Source of the DNA: Sphingomonas panni
GTDB lineage: Bacteria > Pseudomonadota > Alphaproteobacteria > Sphingomonadales > Sphingomonadaceae
Length of the DNA stretch: 64,000 bases
Direction: 5' to 3'
Assembly: GCF_022664435.1 (NCBI RefSeq)
Contig: NZ_JAKREU010000003.1
Span: 62,001-126,000 of the forward strand
Positions 1 to 8,098 of the stretch are shown here, one piece after another. Under the pieces are notes generated by a model. The model did no database searches, was not told the origin of the DNA, and was given only the letters and a program-made list of their open reading frames with translations. The translations under genes were made by a program, and so were the position numbers. Numbering within the stretch: the first letter of the stretch is position 1; every line of letters starts with the position of its first letter.

Positions 1-1
1 G

Positions 2-106
2 GACGACCTGACCGACCTGCTGGGCGCGGTCGCCGCCGAAGCGCCGTGGCTGGCGGCGAACGACGATGTGCGCTTCATGAACGAGGTAGCACGGCGGATG
101 GGGTGA
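2..106 (+). CDS. C-terminal end of an unidentified protein
   Basis: An open frame enters from the left edge and stops at the TGA at 104-106. Only the last 34 residues are present, ending in a short amphipathic stretch (WLAANDDVRFMNEVARRMG). Codon use is typical of the surrounding genes, so it is probably real coding sequence. Too little is visible to name the family. Confidence 0.6.
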   Translation, partial: DDLTDLLGAVAAEAPWLAANDDVRFMNEVARRMG

Positions 107-130
107 AGGAGCGAGGCCTCCGCGCGCCCA

Positions 131-227
131 TCGTCATTCCCGCGAAGGCGGGAATCCATATGCGCCGACGCTGCGGCACCATCGCGGACGTCAGCGTCTA
201 TGGACTCCCGCCTTCGCAGGAGTGACG
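131..227. repeat. REPIN-like pair of inverted palindromic repeats
   Basis: Two copies of a short palindromic element with the core CCCGCGAAGGCGGG face each other: the left arm at about 131-160 and the right arm at about 199-227 in reverse complement. The arms match at most positions and enclose about 38 bp. This is the architecture of a REP doublet (REPIN), an extragenic element moved by a RAYT transposase elsewhere in the genome. A related pair lies at 44402-44489. It fills the gap between the first two genes. Confidence 0.6.
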
Positions 228-318
228 AACGAGACTGGAAGCATCGACTTCCGCAAGATCGGTCGAGCGCCTCCGCCCTTCCCCAGCGCATACCGCCCAT
301 GCCACACAGGGAACGGAC

Positions 319-1182
319 ATGACGGCGACCGCCACACCCTATCACGACCGGATGATGCGAGCGCTCGACCATATCGACCGGCATCTGGACGACGATCTCG
401 ACCTCGCCAGCATCAGCGCGGTCGCGGCCTTTTCGAAATATCACTTTCATCGCCAGTTCGTGGCGACCTTCGGATTGCCGGTCTATCGCTACGTCCAGCT
501 TGCCCGGCTGCAACGCGCATCGCACCGGCTGGCGTTCCACGCCGGTCGCGTGACCGATGTCGCGCTGGATGCCGGCTATGATGCCCCCGACGCCTTTGCC
601 CGCGCCTTTCGCCGGCAATTCGGGCAGTCGCCGTCCGCCTTCCGTTCCGCGCCCGACTGGGCACCGTGGCGCGCGGCGCTCCTGCCGCTCGACCAAGCGA
701 GGAACCGATTCATGCCGACCTGTGACGTCACCATCCGCCACTTCCCCGACACGCCGATCGCCTATCTGTCGCATGACGGCGACATGGCCAGCATCGGCGA
801 CACGATCCGCCGCTTCATCGACTGGCGGCGCGCGAACCGCCTGCCCCCGTCGAACGCGGCGACCTTCAACATCTTCCACAGCGACCCGCACGACCTGGCG
901 GCAGGACCGGTCCGCATCGACCTGTGCGTCGCCACCGATCGCGCGTTTCCCGCCGAAGACGGTATCGCCATGGGCCTGATCCCCGGCGGACGCTGCGCCG
1001 TCATCCGCGTAACCGGCCGCGCCGACGATCTCGAAGCCCCCGCACTGCACCTCTATCGCGACTGGCTGCCGACCAGCGGAGAAGAACCGCGCGACTTCCC
1101 TCTCTTCTGCCAACGCGTCCGCTTCTTTCCGGAGGTGGCGGAACACGACGCGATCACCGACCTGTTCCTGCCACTACGCTAG
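319..1182 (+). CDS. AraC-family regulator with GyrI-like effector domain
   Basis: A 287-residue transcription factor. The first 100 residues are a double helix-turn-helix of the AraC/XylS type, recognisable from LDLASISAVAAFSKYHFHR and the second helix pair around AGYDAPDAFARAFRRQFG. Residues from about 130 to the end form a GyrI-like (Rob/BmrR-type) domain, which in relatives binds amphipathic small molecules or acts as a hydrolase-like pocket. This is the reverse of the classical layout (DNA-binding domain first), as in Rob and SoxS-like multidrug regulators. The ATG at 319 follows a GGGAACGG stretch. It stands alone between repeat-rich gaps, so its target is unknown; a stress or drug response is an inference from family. 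Confidence 0.88.
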   Translation: MTATATPYHDRMMRALDHIDRHLDDDLDLASISAVAAFSKYHFHRQFVATFGLPVYRYVQLARLQRASHRLAFHAGRVTDVALDAGYDAPDAFARAFRRQFGQSPSAFRSAPDWAPWRAALLPLDQARNRFMPTCDVTIRHFPDTPIAYLSHDGDMASIGDTIRRFIDWRRANRLPPSNAATFNIFHSDPHDLAAGPVRIDLCVATDRAFPAEDGIAMGLIPGGRCAVIRVTGRADDLEAPALHLYRDWLPTSGEEPRDFPLFCQRVRFFPEVAEHDAITDLFLPLR

Positions 1183-1212
1183 ACGGCGAACCGCACCCAC
1201 CTCGCACCGTCA

Positions 1213-1231
1213 CCCCGGACTTGATCCGGGG
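1213..1231. repeat. Alphaproteobacterial extragenic palindrome
   Basis: A perfect 7-bp stem (CCCCGGA / TCCGGGG) with a five-base loop lies 30 bp after the AraC-type gene. The wider sequence (GTCACCCCGGACTTGATC) is the kind of extragenic palindrome scattered through alphaproteobacterial genomes. It could double as a transcription-stop hairpin but lacks a T-run. Confidence 0.5.
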
Positions 1232-1432
1232 TCCCGCTTCTTCCTTCATACGGCCTGGAAAAAAGGGCACCGGCGCAGGGCCGGAGTACCGAAAATCATC
1301 TTCGCGCGCGTCATCGTCGACAGGAGCGCCTGCCTCCCGGTCCGCCTTGGGGAAAACCGGCTTTCCTACACGCCCCGCCATCGCCATGCTGACCGGATCC
1401 GATCCCCATCCGATGTACCGCCACGCACCGGA

Positions 1433-1549
1433 TCGAACGCAACGCAAACCTCGTACGAGTGTGAACTTTGTGAACTTTGCCCCATCCTTCCGCCGCCAGA
1501 CCGAACGCAACGCAACTACGCCACTAGTGTGAACTTTGTGAACTTTGAC
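1433..1549. repeat. Imperfect direct repeat with tandem GTGAACTTT boxes
   Basis: Two copies of a unit of about 47 bp lie in tandem, starting near 1435 and 1502. Each has CGAACGCAACGCAA at its left and AGTGTGAACTTTGTGAACTTTG at its right end, and within that a 9-base box (GTGAACTTT) is itself repeated. The second copy ends 44 bp before the start of the esterase gene. The region 1183-1592 holds this repeat, the palindrome at 1213-1231 and no convincing gene. Function is unknown; it may be an operator array or an extragenic repeat family. Confidence 0.6.
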
Positions 1550-1592
1550 CGGGCCTTGCGCCGCGCCGCCCTCGCCCGATAGGAAGCATCCC

Positions 1593-2483
1593 ATGGCCAA
1601 ACCGTTGCAATTGCTCGCCTTCCTGTTCCTGCTGCTGACCGGCACCGTCGCGCAGGCGGCACCGCGCTGTACGCTTGCCGGCGACATGCGTGTCGCGGTC
1701 GGCGACCGCTCGGTCCTGCTCCACCTGCCGCAGGGCCAAACGCCCACCACGCCGGCCCCGCTCGTGATCCTGCTCCATGGCAGCGGCGGGACCGGCGCGG
1801 CGATGCTGCGCGATTCGAAGCTGGCCGAGGCATCGGACAGGCACGGCTTCGTCGTCGCGGCGCCCGATGCCGGCATCCCCCATGACAAGGGCTATGTCTG
1901 GAACATTCCCGGCGTGCCGACCGTCGCCGGCAACATTCCCGGCCCGGACGCCCCCGACGACGTGAAGTTCATGGGTGCGCTGATCGAGCAGCTTGCCAAA
2001 GCCGGCTGCGCCGATCCGGCACGCGTCTACGCCACTGGCCTGTCGGGCGGCGGGCGGATGACGTCATGGCTCGGCTGCGTCGCCGCCGACCGCTTCGCCG
2101 CCATCGCGCCGGTCGTCGGCCTGCGCGCCGGCAATCCGCTTGTCAGCGACCCCAGCCGCCCCGATCCCGCCACCTGCCGTCCGTCCCGCCCGCTGCCGGT
2201 CATCGCCTTCGCCGGCGACGCCGACACCACCAACCCGATCCAGGGCGGCGGCGCGAAATACTGGTCCTACACCATGCACGCCGCCGAGATGCGCTGGGCC
2301 GCCCTCAACGGCTGCACCGCCGCGCCCACCACCCGCTGGGTCGCGCCGAAGGTCTATGAGGAACGCTATACCGGCTGCCGAGACGGTGCGGACGTGGCAG
2401 GCCGGATCACCATCGGCGGCGGGCATAGCTGGGTCGTCGACAATGACGCGCTCTGGGCATTCCTGTCGCAGCATCGCCGCTGA
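1593..2483 (+). CDS. Secreted PHB depolymerase/feruloyl-esterase-like alpha/beta hydrolase
   Basis: A 296-residue exported esterase of the LpqC/polyhydroxybutyrate-depolymerase family. Residues 1-23 are a signal peptide ending in VAQA. An oxyanion-hole HGSGG follows the first strand, the nucleophile lies in GLSGGGRM, the acid in FAGDADTTN and the histidine in GGGHSW. The ATG at 1593 was chosen because it begins the signal peptide and has AGGAAG a few bases upstream; the frame is open further upstream but without a signal. The substrate could be a polyester or a feruloylated plant glycan, and the sequence does not decide. The next gene follows after 38 bp on the same strand. Confidence 0.85.
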   Translation: MAKPLQLLAFLFLLLTGTVAQAAPRCTLAGDMRVAVGDRSVLLHLPQGQTPTTPAPLVILLHGSGGTGAAMLRDSKLAEASDRHGFVVAAPDAGIPHDKGYVWNIPGVPTVAGNIPGPDAPDDVKFMGALIEQLAKAGCADPARVYATGLSGGGRMTSWLGCVAADRFAAIAPVVGLRAGNPLVSDPSRPDPATCRPSRPLPVIAFAGDADTTNPIQGGGAKYWSYTMHAAEMRWAALNGCTAAPTTRWVAPKVYEERYTGCRDGADVAGRITIGGGHSWVVDNDALWAFLSQHRR

Positions 2484-2521
2484 CCCTTCCCAAAGCGCCG
2501 CCGATCCGCCAAGCCGCACCC

Positions 2522-3106
2522 ATGACCGTCCGCACCCTCTTCCCGACCCATCTCTACGAAGCCGACCTCGCCGATGCCGCGCTGGTCGACGATCTCGACG
2601 CCTCGGTCCGCGCGCTGGCGGAGGAGGACATGGCCGGACGCCGCTGGTCGAAGGAGCATGGCTATCGCGGCTATACCTCCTACGCCTCCTTGAACGACCT
2701 GCCCTTGCGCGATCCGGTCTTCGCCGACCTGAAGCGCGTGCTGGACCGCCATGTCGCGAAGTTCGCCGCCGCCTGCGGCATGGAACTGGCAGGCCGCAAG
2801 CTGAAGCTCGACAGCCTGTGGGTGAACCTGCTGAAACCCGGCGGCGGCCATTCGGGACACCTCCACCCGCACAGCGTGGTGTCCGGCACCGTCTATGTCG
2901 CCGTTCCCGAAGGCGCGGGCGGCATCCGGTTCGAAGACCCCCGCCTGCCGATGCTGATGGCCGCCCCCACCCGTCCCGGCACCTTCGAAACCGTCGCGCC
3001 GCAACCCGGCACGCTGCTGCTGTGGGAAAGCTGGCTGCGACACGAGGTGATGCCGCACGCCGGCAAGGGCGAACGGATCAGCGTCAGCTTCAACTATCGC
3101 TGGTAG
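2522..3106 (+). CDS. Putative 2OG-Fe(II) oxygenase (TIGR02466-type)
   Basis: A 194-residue protein with the double-stranded beta-helix pattern of small iron/2-oxoglutarate oxygenases of the uncharacterised TIGR02466 family. The iron-binding set is seen as GHLHPHSVVSGTVYV (first His and nearby residues), WLRHEVMPH (distal His) and an Arg in ERISVSFNYRW for 2-oxoglutarate. The family has no assigned substrate. It follows the esterase closely and may share its transcript. A typical length and intact metal ligands make an active enzyme likely. Confidence 0.8.
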   Translation: MTVRTLFPTHLYEADLADAALVDDLDASVRALAEEDMAGRRWSKEHGYRGYTSYASLNDLPLRDPVFADLKRVLDRHVAKFAAACGMELAGRKLKLDSLWVNLLKPGGGHSGHLHPHSVVSGTVYVAVPEGAGGIRFEDPRLPMLMAAPTRPGTFETVAPQPGTLLLWESWLRHEVMPHAGKGERISVSFNYRW

Positions 3107-3171
3107 GTTTTGCAATGCCGGCCGCCAGCGGCTAAGGGGCGGGCTTTCCATCATCACCGGGATTGCGCCAA

Positions 3172-4272
3172 GTGGGTTTTCGCTGCGGTATCGTCGGGCT
3201 GCCGAATGTCGGCAAGTCCACCCTGTTCAACGCGCTGACGCAGACCCAGGCGGCACAGGCGGCCAACTATCCCTTCTGCACGATCGAGCCGAACGTCGGC
3301 AACGTCGCGGTGCCCGACCCCCGGCTCGACCAGCTGGCGGAGATCGCCGGATCGGCCAAGAAGATCGAGACGCAGCTGGCGTTCGTCGACATCGCCGGGC
3401 TGGTGCGCGGCGCGTCGAAGGGTGAAGGGCTGGGCAACCAGTTCCTCGGCAACATCCGCGAGGTGGACGCGATCGTCCACGTCCTGCGCTGCTTCGAGAA
3501 TGACGACATCCAGCATGTCGACGACCGCGTCGATCCGATCGCCGACGCCGATACGGTCGAGACCGAGCTGATGCTGTCCGACCTCGAATCGCTCGAAAAG
3601 CGCGTGCCCAACCTCGCCAAGAAGGGGCAGCAGGGCGACAAGGAAGCCAAGGTCGCCGCCGCCGTTCTCGGCCGCGCGCTCGACCTCCTGCGCGACGGCA
3701 AGCCTGCCCGCCTGACCGAGATCAAGGACGAGGAGGAGGAACGCCTCTTCGCGCAGGCCCAGCTGCTGACCGCCAAGCCGGTCCTCTATGTCTGCAACGT
3801 CAACGAAGAGGACGCGGCGGAAGGCAACGAACTGTCGGCCAAGGTCTTTGCAAAGGCGAAGGCGGAAGGCGCGCAGGCGGTCGTCGTCTCCGCCGCGATC
3901 GAGGCGGAAATCGCCACGATGGACCCTGCCGACCGCGCCGAATTCCTGTCCGACCTGGGCCTGTCCGAAACCGGCCTAGCCCGCGTGATCCGCGCCGGCT
4001 ATTCGCTGCTTCAGCTGCTGACCTTCTTCACCGTCGGCCCGAAGGAAGCCCGCGCCTGGACCGTGTCGGTCGGGGCCAAGGCACCGCAGGCGGCAGGCGA
4101 GATCCACAGCGACTTCGAACGCGGCTTCATCCGTGCCGAAACCATCGCCTTCCCCGACTATATCGCCTGCAAGGGCGAAAGCGGCGCGCGCGACGCGGGC
4201 AAGCTGCGCGCGGAGGGCAAGGAATATGTCGTGCAGGACGGCGACGTGATGCTGTTCCGCTTCAACGTCTGA
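3172..4272 (+). CDS. ychF: Redox-regulated ATPase YchF (OLA1 family)
   Basis: A 366-residue Obg-like ATPase. The start is taken as the GTG at 3172 because family members begin directly with the (M)GFRCGIVGLPNVGKST segment; a TTG three codons upstream is possible. Visible motifs are the P-loop GLPNVGKST, switch region FVDIAGLVRGASKGEG, the NVNEED segment in place of the usual NKxD (the reason YchF prefers ATP), a coiled-coil insert around residues 140-200, and the C-terminal TGS domain ending in the conserved DVMLFRFNV. It binds the ribosome and affects the stress response in studied bacteria. Confidence 0.96.
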   Translation: MGFRCGIVGLPNVGKSTLFNALTQTQAAQAANYPFCTIEPNVGNVAVPDPRLDQLAEIAGSAKKIETQLAFVDIAGLVRGASKGEGLGNQFLGNIREVDAIVHVLRCFENDDIQHVDDRVDPIADADTVETELMLSDLESLEKRVPNLAKKGQQGDKEAKVAAAVLGRALDLLRDGKPARLTEIKDEEEERLFAQAQLLTAKPVLYVCNVNEEDAAEGNELSAKVFAKAKAEGAQAVVVSAAIEAEIATMDPADRAEFLSDLGLSETGLARVIRAGYSLLQLLTFFTVGPKEARAWTVSVGAKAPQAAGEIHSDFERGFIRAETIAFPDYIACKGESGARDAGKLRAEGKEYVVQDGDVMLFRFNV

Positions 4273-4315
4273 CCGTTCATCGCGCCGTCATTTTAGGGCG
4301 TTAGCAGGTCCAGCG

Positions 4316-5581
4316 ATGCGTATCCCGATCCTGTTCGCCGCACTCGCCCTCACCGGCGGGTGCACCACCCCGCGCGCGCCCGTTGCCGCGGTGCCCGCCC
4401 CCGCTCCGGTCGCGGAGGCCCGCACGCCGGTCACGATCCTGATCGGGATCGACGGTGCCCGCCCCGACTATCTGTCGCCGACGGCAACGCCCAATCTGTC
4501 GCGGCTGGCGGCGGACGGGGTGTCGGGCACGATGCAGCCCTCCTTCCCGACCAAGACCTTCCCCAATTTCTGGACGATCGCGACCGGCGTGCGTCCCGAC
4601 AAGAGCGGCATCGTCGGCAACAGGATGGAGGACCCGGCCCGCCCCGGTGAAACCTTCACTATGGAAAGCACCGATCCCTTCTGGTGGAATGCCGCCCGGC
4701 CGATCTGGATCGCCGCCGAACAGGCCGGCATCCGCAGCGCGACGATGTTCTGGCCGGGCAGCGAAGTCGCCTGGGGCGGCAGCGGCAAACCCGACCACGG
4801 CGTCTATGCCGGCGGAGCGCACGCCTCCGACTGGCAGGCATTCAACCAGGCGATCGACGCCGACCACCGGGTCGATGCGGTCATCGACTGGCTGCGTCGC
4901 CCCGCCGCCACCCGGCCGCGCTTCGTCACGCTATATTTCGACGACGTCGACACCGCGGGCCATGAACATGGCCCGCTAGGGGCGGAAACGCGCGCTGCCA
5001 TGACCCATGTCGATACCGCGATCGGGCGGTTGCAGCGCGAACTGGCGACGCTAGGCCAGCCAGCGAACCTGATCTTCGTCGCCGATCACGGCATGGCCGC
5101 GACCTCCAGCGAGCGGGTAATCGCATTCGACGGCGTTGCCCCCGCCGACAGCTATCGCCTGATCGAAACCGGACCCTATGCCGCGATCGAGCCGATGCCC
5201 GGCCGCGAAGGTGCATTGGCCGCCGCGCTCGCCCGCCCGCATCCGCACATGCAATGCTGGCCCAAGGCGGCCATCCCCGCCCGGTTGCGCTACGGCACCA
5301 ATCCGCGCGCCGCCTCGTTCCTGTGCCTTGCCGAGATCGGCTGGAGCATCATGCCGAAGCCGCCCACCCGTCCCTTTACCGGCGGTGCGCATGGCTATGA
5401 CGATGCCGCGCCGGATATGCAGGCGATGTTCGTCGCCAGCGGCCCGGCCTTCCGTTCGGGCGTAAAGCTGCCCCCGTTCCGCAACACCGCGATCCACCCG
5501 CTGTTGCGCCGGATGCTGGGTATCGCGCCCGACCCGACCCTCGATGGCGATGCGGGGATCGGCGACGCGGCGCTGCGATAG
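4316..5581 (+). CDS. Ectonucleotide pyrophosphatase/phosphodiesterase-like lipoprotein
   Basis: A 421-residue protein of the type I phosphodiesterase/nucleotide pyrophosphatase (NPP) branch of the alkaline phosphatase superfamily. The N-terminus is a lipoprotein signal with lipobox LTGGC (Cys16), so it should be anchored in the periplasm or outer membrane. Metal and nucleophile motifs are intact: IGIDGARPDY, the catalytic Thr in FPTKTFPNFWTIATG, DDVDTAGHEHGP, VADHGMA and GAHGYDD. Such enzymes split nucleotides, nucleotide sugars or phosphodiesters. It lies 43 bp after ychF without other obvious partners. Confidence 0.88.
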   Translation: MRIPILFAALALTGGCTTPRAPVAAVPAPAPVAEARTPVTILIGIDGARPDYLSPTATPNLSRLAADGVSGTMQPSFPTKTFPNFWTIATGVRPDKSGIVGNRMEDPARPGETFTMESTDPFWWNAARPIWIAAEQAGIRSATMFWPGSEVAWGGSGKPDHGVYAGGAHASDWQAFNQAIDADHRVDAVIDWLRRPAATRPRFVTLYFDDVDTAGHEHGPLGAETRAAMTHVDTAIGRLQRELATLGQPANLIFVADHGMAATSSERVIAFDGVAPADSYRLIETGPYAAIEPMPGREGALAAALARPHPHMQCWPKAAIPARLRYGTNPRAASFLCLAEIGWSIMPKPPTRPFTGGAHGYDDAAPDMQAMFVASGPAFRSGVKLPPFRNTAIHPLLRRMLGIAPDPTLDGDAGIGDAALR

Positions 5582-5647
5582 GATCGTTCTCCGTTCCGGA
5601 CCCTGTCGGGGCTTGCCCCCGGCCAGTTTCGCGTTGAAACTGGCCGC

Positions 5648-6106
5648 ATGCGCTATTTCGAAGACATCGCCGTCGGCGACACCGCCCGCTTCGGTTCCTA
5701 CCGCGTCGAACGTGAGGCGGTGATCGACTTCGCGCGGCAATATGATCCGCAGCCCTTCCACCTGTCCGACGAAGCCGCCGCGCAGACCCATTTCGGCCGG
5801 CTCGCCGCCAGCGGCTGGCATAGCTGCGCCATGACCATGGCCATGCTGGTCGAACAGTGGCGGCACGACCCGGTCGCCAGCTTGGGCGCAGCGGGGATCG
5901 ACGAACTGCGCTGGCGTCGCCCGGTCTATCCCGGCGATACGCTCCAGTGCGAAACCGAAGTGCTCTCGACCCGGCCGTCGTCCAGCCGCCCCGAAATGGG
6001 CAGCGTCGCCAGCCGGGTGACGGTCCGCAACCAGGACGATCAGGTCGTGATGACCTTCATCTCCCAGGCGCTGATCGCCACCCGCGCCGCTACGCCCGCA
6101 GTCTGA
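5648..6106 (+). CDS. MaoC-family hot-dog dehydratase
   Basis: A 152-residue single-domain hot-dog protein of the MaoC type. The start MRYFEDIAVGD and the hydratase motif YDPQPFHLSDEAA...GRLAASGWHS (catalytic Asp and His) are clear. Family members hydrate enoyl-CoA or act in short side pathways of acyl-CoA metabolism; the exact substrate cannot be read. It ends 8 bp before the convergent repeat lipoprotein gene. Confidence 0.88.
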   Translation: MRYFEDIAVGDTARFGSYRVEREAVIDFARQYDPQPFHLSDEAAAQTHFGRLAASGWHSCAMTMAMLVEQWRHDPVASLGAAGIDELRWRRPVYPGDTLQCETEVLSTRPSSSRPEMGSVASRVTVRNQDDQVVMTFISQALIATRAATPAV

Positions 6107-6114
6107 ACCGCCGG

Positions 6115-6861
6115 TTATTGCGGTCGAGGCGCGCGCCGTCCCGCTCCCCGACCGTCCGGCCCGCGAAACCGGCCGCCGCCCGGACGAATGCCCTCGGGCC
6201 GCTCGAAGCCACGCACCGCACCGGCGGCAGGCGGTTCGCGGCGCGGCGGCATCGCCGACTGGCTGCTGCCGCGGGGGACGTTGCGGAACCCCGGACGCCC
6301 GTCGAAGCCGGGACGACCGTCCGGCCGGGACTCGCGCCGCTCGCGCCAGCCGCTGGGGGCTTGACCGTTCCCGCGCGGTACATTCTCGAACCCGCGCCGA
6401 TCGTCGAATCCCGGCCGATTGCCCCGCCAGCCATCGCGGCGTCCGGGCAGTGGCGACTGGCTGCTACCGCGCGGGACGTTCTCGAAACCGGGCCGGTTGT
6501 CGAAACCGGGCCGGTTCCAGCCATCCCAGCGCGGCCGGTTGTCGCCCCAGCCGCCGCGCCACTGCCCGCGCCGCTGCTGCCAGTAATAGCGCTGGCGATC
6601 GTTCCAGCGGAACGGCCGGCGATAGCGATCATAGACGTAATAGCCGGTGCCGGGATAATAATAGTCGCCGAACCAGCCCCAATAGGGATCGCCGAACCCG
6701 CCGGCATAGCCGTCATAATAACCGCCATAGCCGCCGCCATAATAGCCGGGCGAGGCATAGCCGACACCGACTCCGCCATAGCCATAATCGCCATAGGCAC
6801 AGGCGGATACGCCCGCCCCCGCCGCGAGGGTCAACACGATCGCGCGCAACCGGTTAAACAT
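6115..6861 (-). CDS. Gly/Tyr/Arg-rich repeat lipoprotein
   Basis: A 248-residue protein of no known function. The ATG at 6861 starts a signal with a lipobox-like VSAC (Cys20). Residues 21-70 are almost only Gly and Tyr (GYYGGGYGGYYDGY), followed by an Arg/Trp-rich part (RRPFRWNDRQRYYW). The C-terminal half holds three imperfect copies of a unit of the form NRPGFDNRPGFENVPRGSSQ, each separated by an Arg-rich linker. The composition predicts a disordered, basic surface or envelope protein. The longer open frame reaching upstream to 7347 lacks a signal and is not favoured. Confidence 0.7.
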   Translation of the reverse strand: MFNRLRAIVLTLAAGAGVSACAYGDYGYGGVGVGYASPGYYGGGYGGYYDGYAGGFGDPYWGWFGDYYYPGTGYYVYDRYRRPFRWNDRQRYYWQQRRGQWRGGWGDNRPRWDGWNRPGFDNRPGFENVPRGSSQSPLPGRRDGWRGNRPGFDDRRGFENVPRGNGQAPSGWRERRESRPDGRPGFDGRPGFRNVPRGSSQSAMPPRREPPAAGAVRGFERPEGIRPGGGRFRGPDGRGAGRRAPRPQ

Positions 6862-7279
6862 GTGAATGCTCCCGCAGGCGACGGGCCTGCGCCGCGACGC
6901 CGGTGATGATGAGAAGCAACGGTCGGCAGCGACCGCCGGTTCCTGTCCGGCGGGCACCATCGGCGGCGCAGGCTGAACGGAAGCTGTCCCCGGTCGACCT
7001 TTCCCCATTGCGGCAATCGCGGAAGTCCGAAGTGACGCGCCCTCGGGCGGATCAGGCCCCCGCGACAACCGGCATCGCATATCCGTCCGGCTATGCCCTG
7101 CGCGCCGCGGCAGCCGATGCAGGACGCTCCACCCCTCGGACTCGGGGCTGCGAACGAACTGCGCACGGCAGGACAGCCGGTCCGGGGCTAGTCCGCCCGG
7201 AACCCGCCGCATTCCACCCTCACGCCAGAAGGTGAAGGAGCAGCCCGGCCCCACCTTAGTCTCGAAACAGTCCAGCGCT
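6862..7279. other. Gap with no recognisable gene
   Basis: About 420 bp upstream of the repeat lipoprotein. Both strands have only short frames with shadow-like composition. A small hairpin (GCAGG / CCTGC) lies close to the lipoprotein start and may belong to its leader. I see no RNA gene or known promoter. Confidence 0.4.
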
Positions 7280-7468
7280 TTAATGTGGAGGCGAGGCGCA
7301 GGGCGTTCGTCCTGTCCCGCCTCGTACCATGGACGCGGCCAATACATTGCCGCTGCCGATCATCGCGTAGCGCTGGAGATCGTCCCAGATCGCCGCGCGC
7401 AATCGTCCTGCCAGCGGTTCATCCGGTACGGTCACGCCGGTCGCCGCGAGCAAGGTCAGGATCAACAT
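7280..7468 (-). CDS. Small hypothetical protein downstream of apt
   Basis: A 62-residue frame on the same strand as apt, starting from ATG at 7468 with a hydrophobic start (MLILTLLAATGVTV) that could be a signal or membrane anchor, then a short helical part (LAGRLRAAIWDDLQRYAMIG). It begins 78 bp after apt ends. No family is recognised and the C-terminus looks unstructured, so this may be a chance frame. Confidence 0.3.
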   Translation of the reverse strand: MLILTLLAATGVTVPDEPLAGRLRAAIWDDLQRYAMIGSGNVLAASMVRGGTGRTPCASPPH

Positions 7469-7546
7469 GCAATCAACCTGGCGAGCGGGGCAATGCGGCG
7501 CAGGTACGGAGCGTAACGGTAACCAGCCGGTCATGCCCGGCCCCGC

Positions 7547-8098
7547 TCAATGCCCGGGAAACGCTACCAGCGCCGACACCGCAATCCCCTCGGCCCGCAG
7601 TGCTTCCGCGCCGCCCAGGTCCGGCAGGTCGATCGCGAAACTAGCCTGTTCGACCGTCGCCCCCGCCTTGCGCAGCAGTCGCACCGCCGCGCGTGCCGTG
7701 CCGCCGGTCGCGATCAGGTCATCGACCAGCAGGACCCGCGCGCCGGGCGTGCAGGCATCGGCATGGATCGCGATCCGGTCGGTACCATATTCCAGCGCAT
7801 AGTCTTCGGCGATGGTCGCGCCGGGCAGCTTGCCGTCCTTGCGGATCAGCACGACCCCGGCGTTCAATGCCAGCGCGACGGCAGGCGCAAAGACGAAACC
7901 CCGCGCCTCGATCCCGGCGACCAGATCGATCGGGCCGCTGACACTTTCCACCATGCCCTCGACCGCCAGTCGCAGCCCTTCCGGATCGAGGATCAGAGTC
8001 GTGATGTCGCGAAACTGGATGCCGGGTTTCGGAAAATCCGAAATAGTACGGATGCGCCGGGCGATCTCCGCCCGCCCAACGCCATCCGTACCGCTCAA
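7547..8098 (-). CDS. apt: Adenine phosphoribosyltransferase
   Basis: A 183-residue purine-salvage enzyme that joins adenine to PRPP to form AMP. The PRPP loop VLLVDDLIATGGTA, the family signature FPKPGIQFRDIT and the AGIEARGFVF segment are all present. The only plausible start is the TTG at 8098, whose codon overlaps the petC stop (the sequence reads TTGA on the minus strand), so translation is probably coupled to petC. The pet-apt link is seen in other sphingomonads and ties purine salvage to the bc1 operon transcript. Confidence 0.93.
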   Translation of the reverse strand: MSGTDGVGRAEIARRIRTISDFPKPGIQFRDITTLILDPEGLRLAVEGMVESVSGPIDLVAGIEARGFVFAPAVALALNAGVVLIRKDGKLPGATIAEDYALEYGTDRIAIHADACTPGARVLLVDDLIATGGTARAAVRLLRKAGATVEQASFAIDLPDLGGAEALRAEGIAVSALVAFPGH

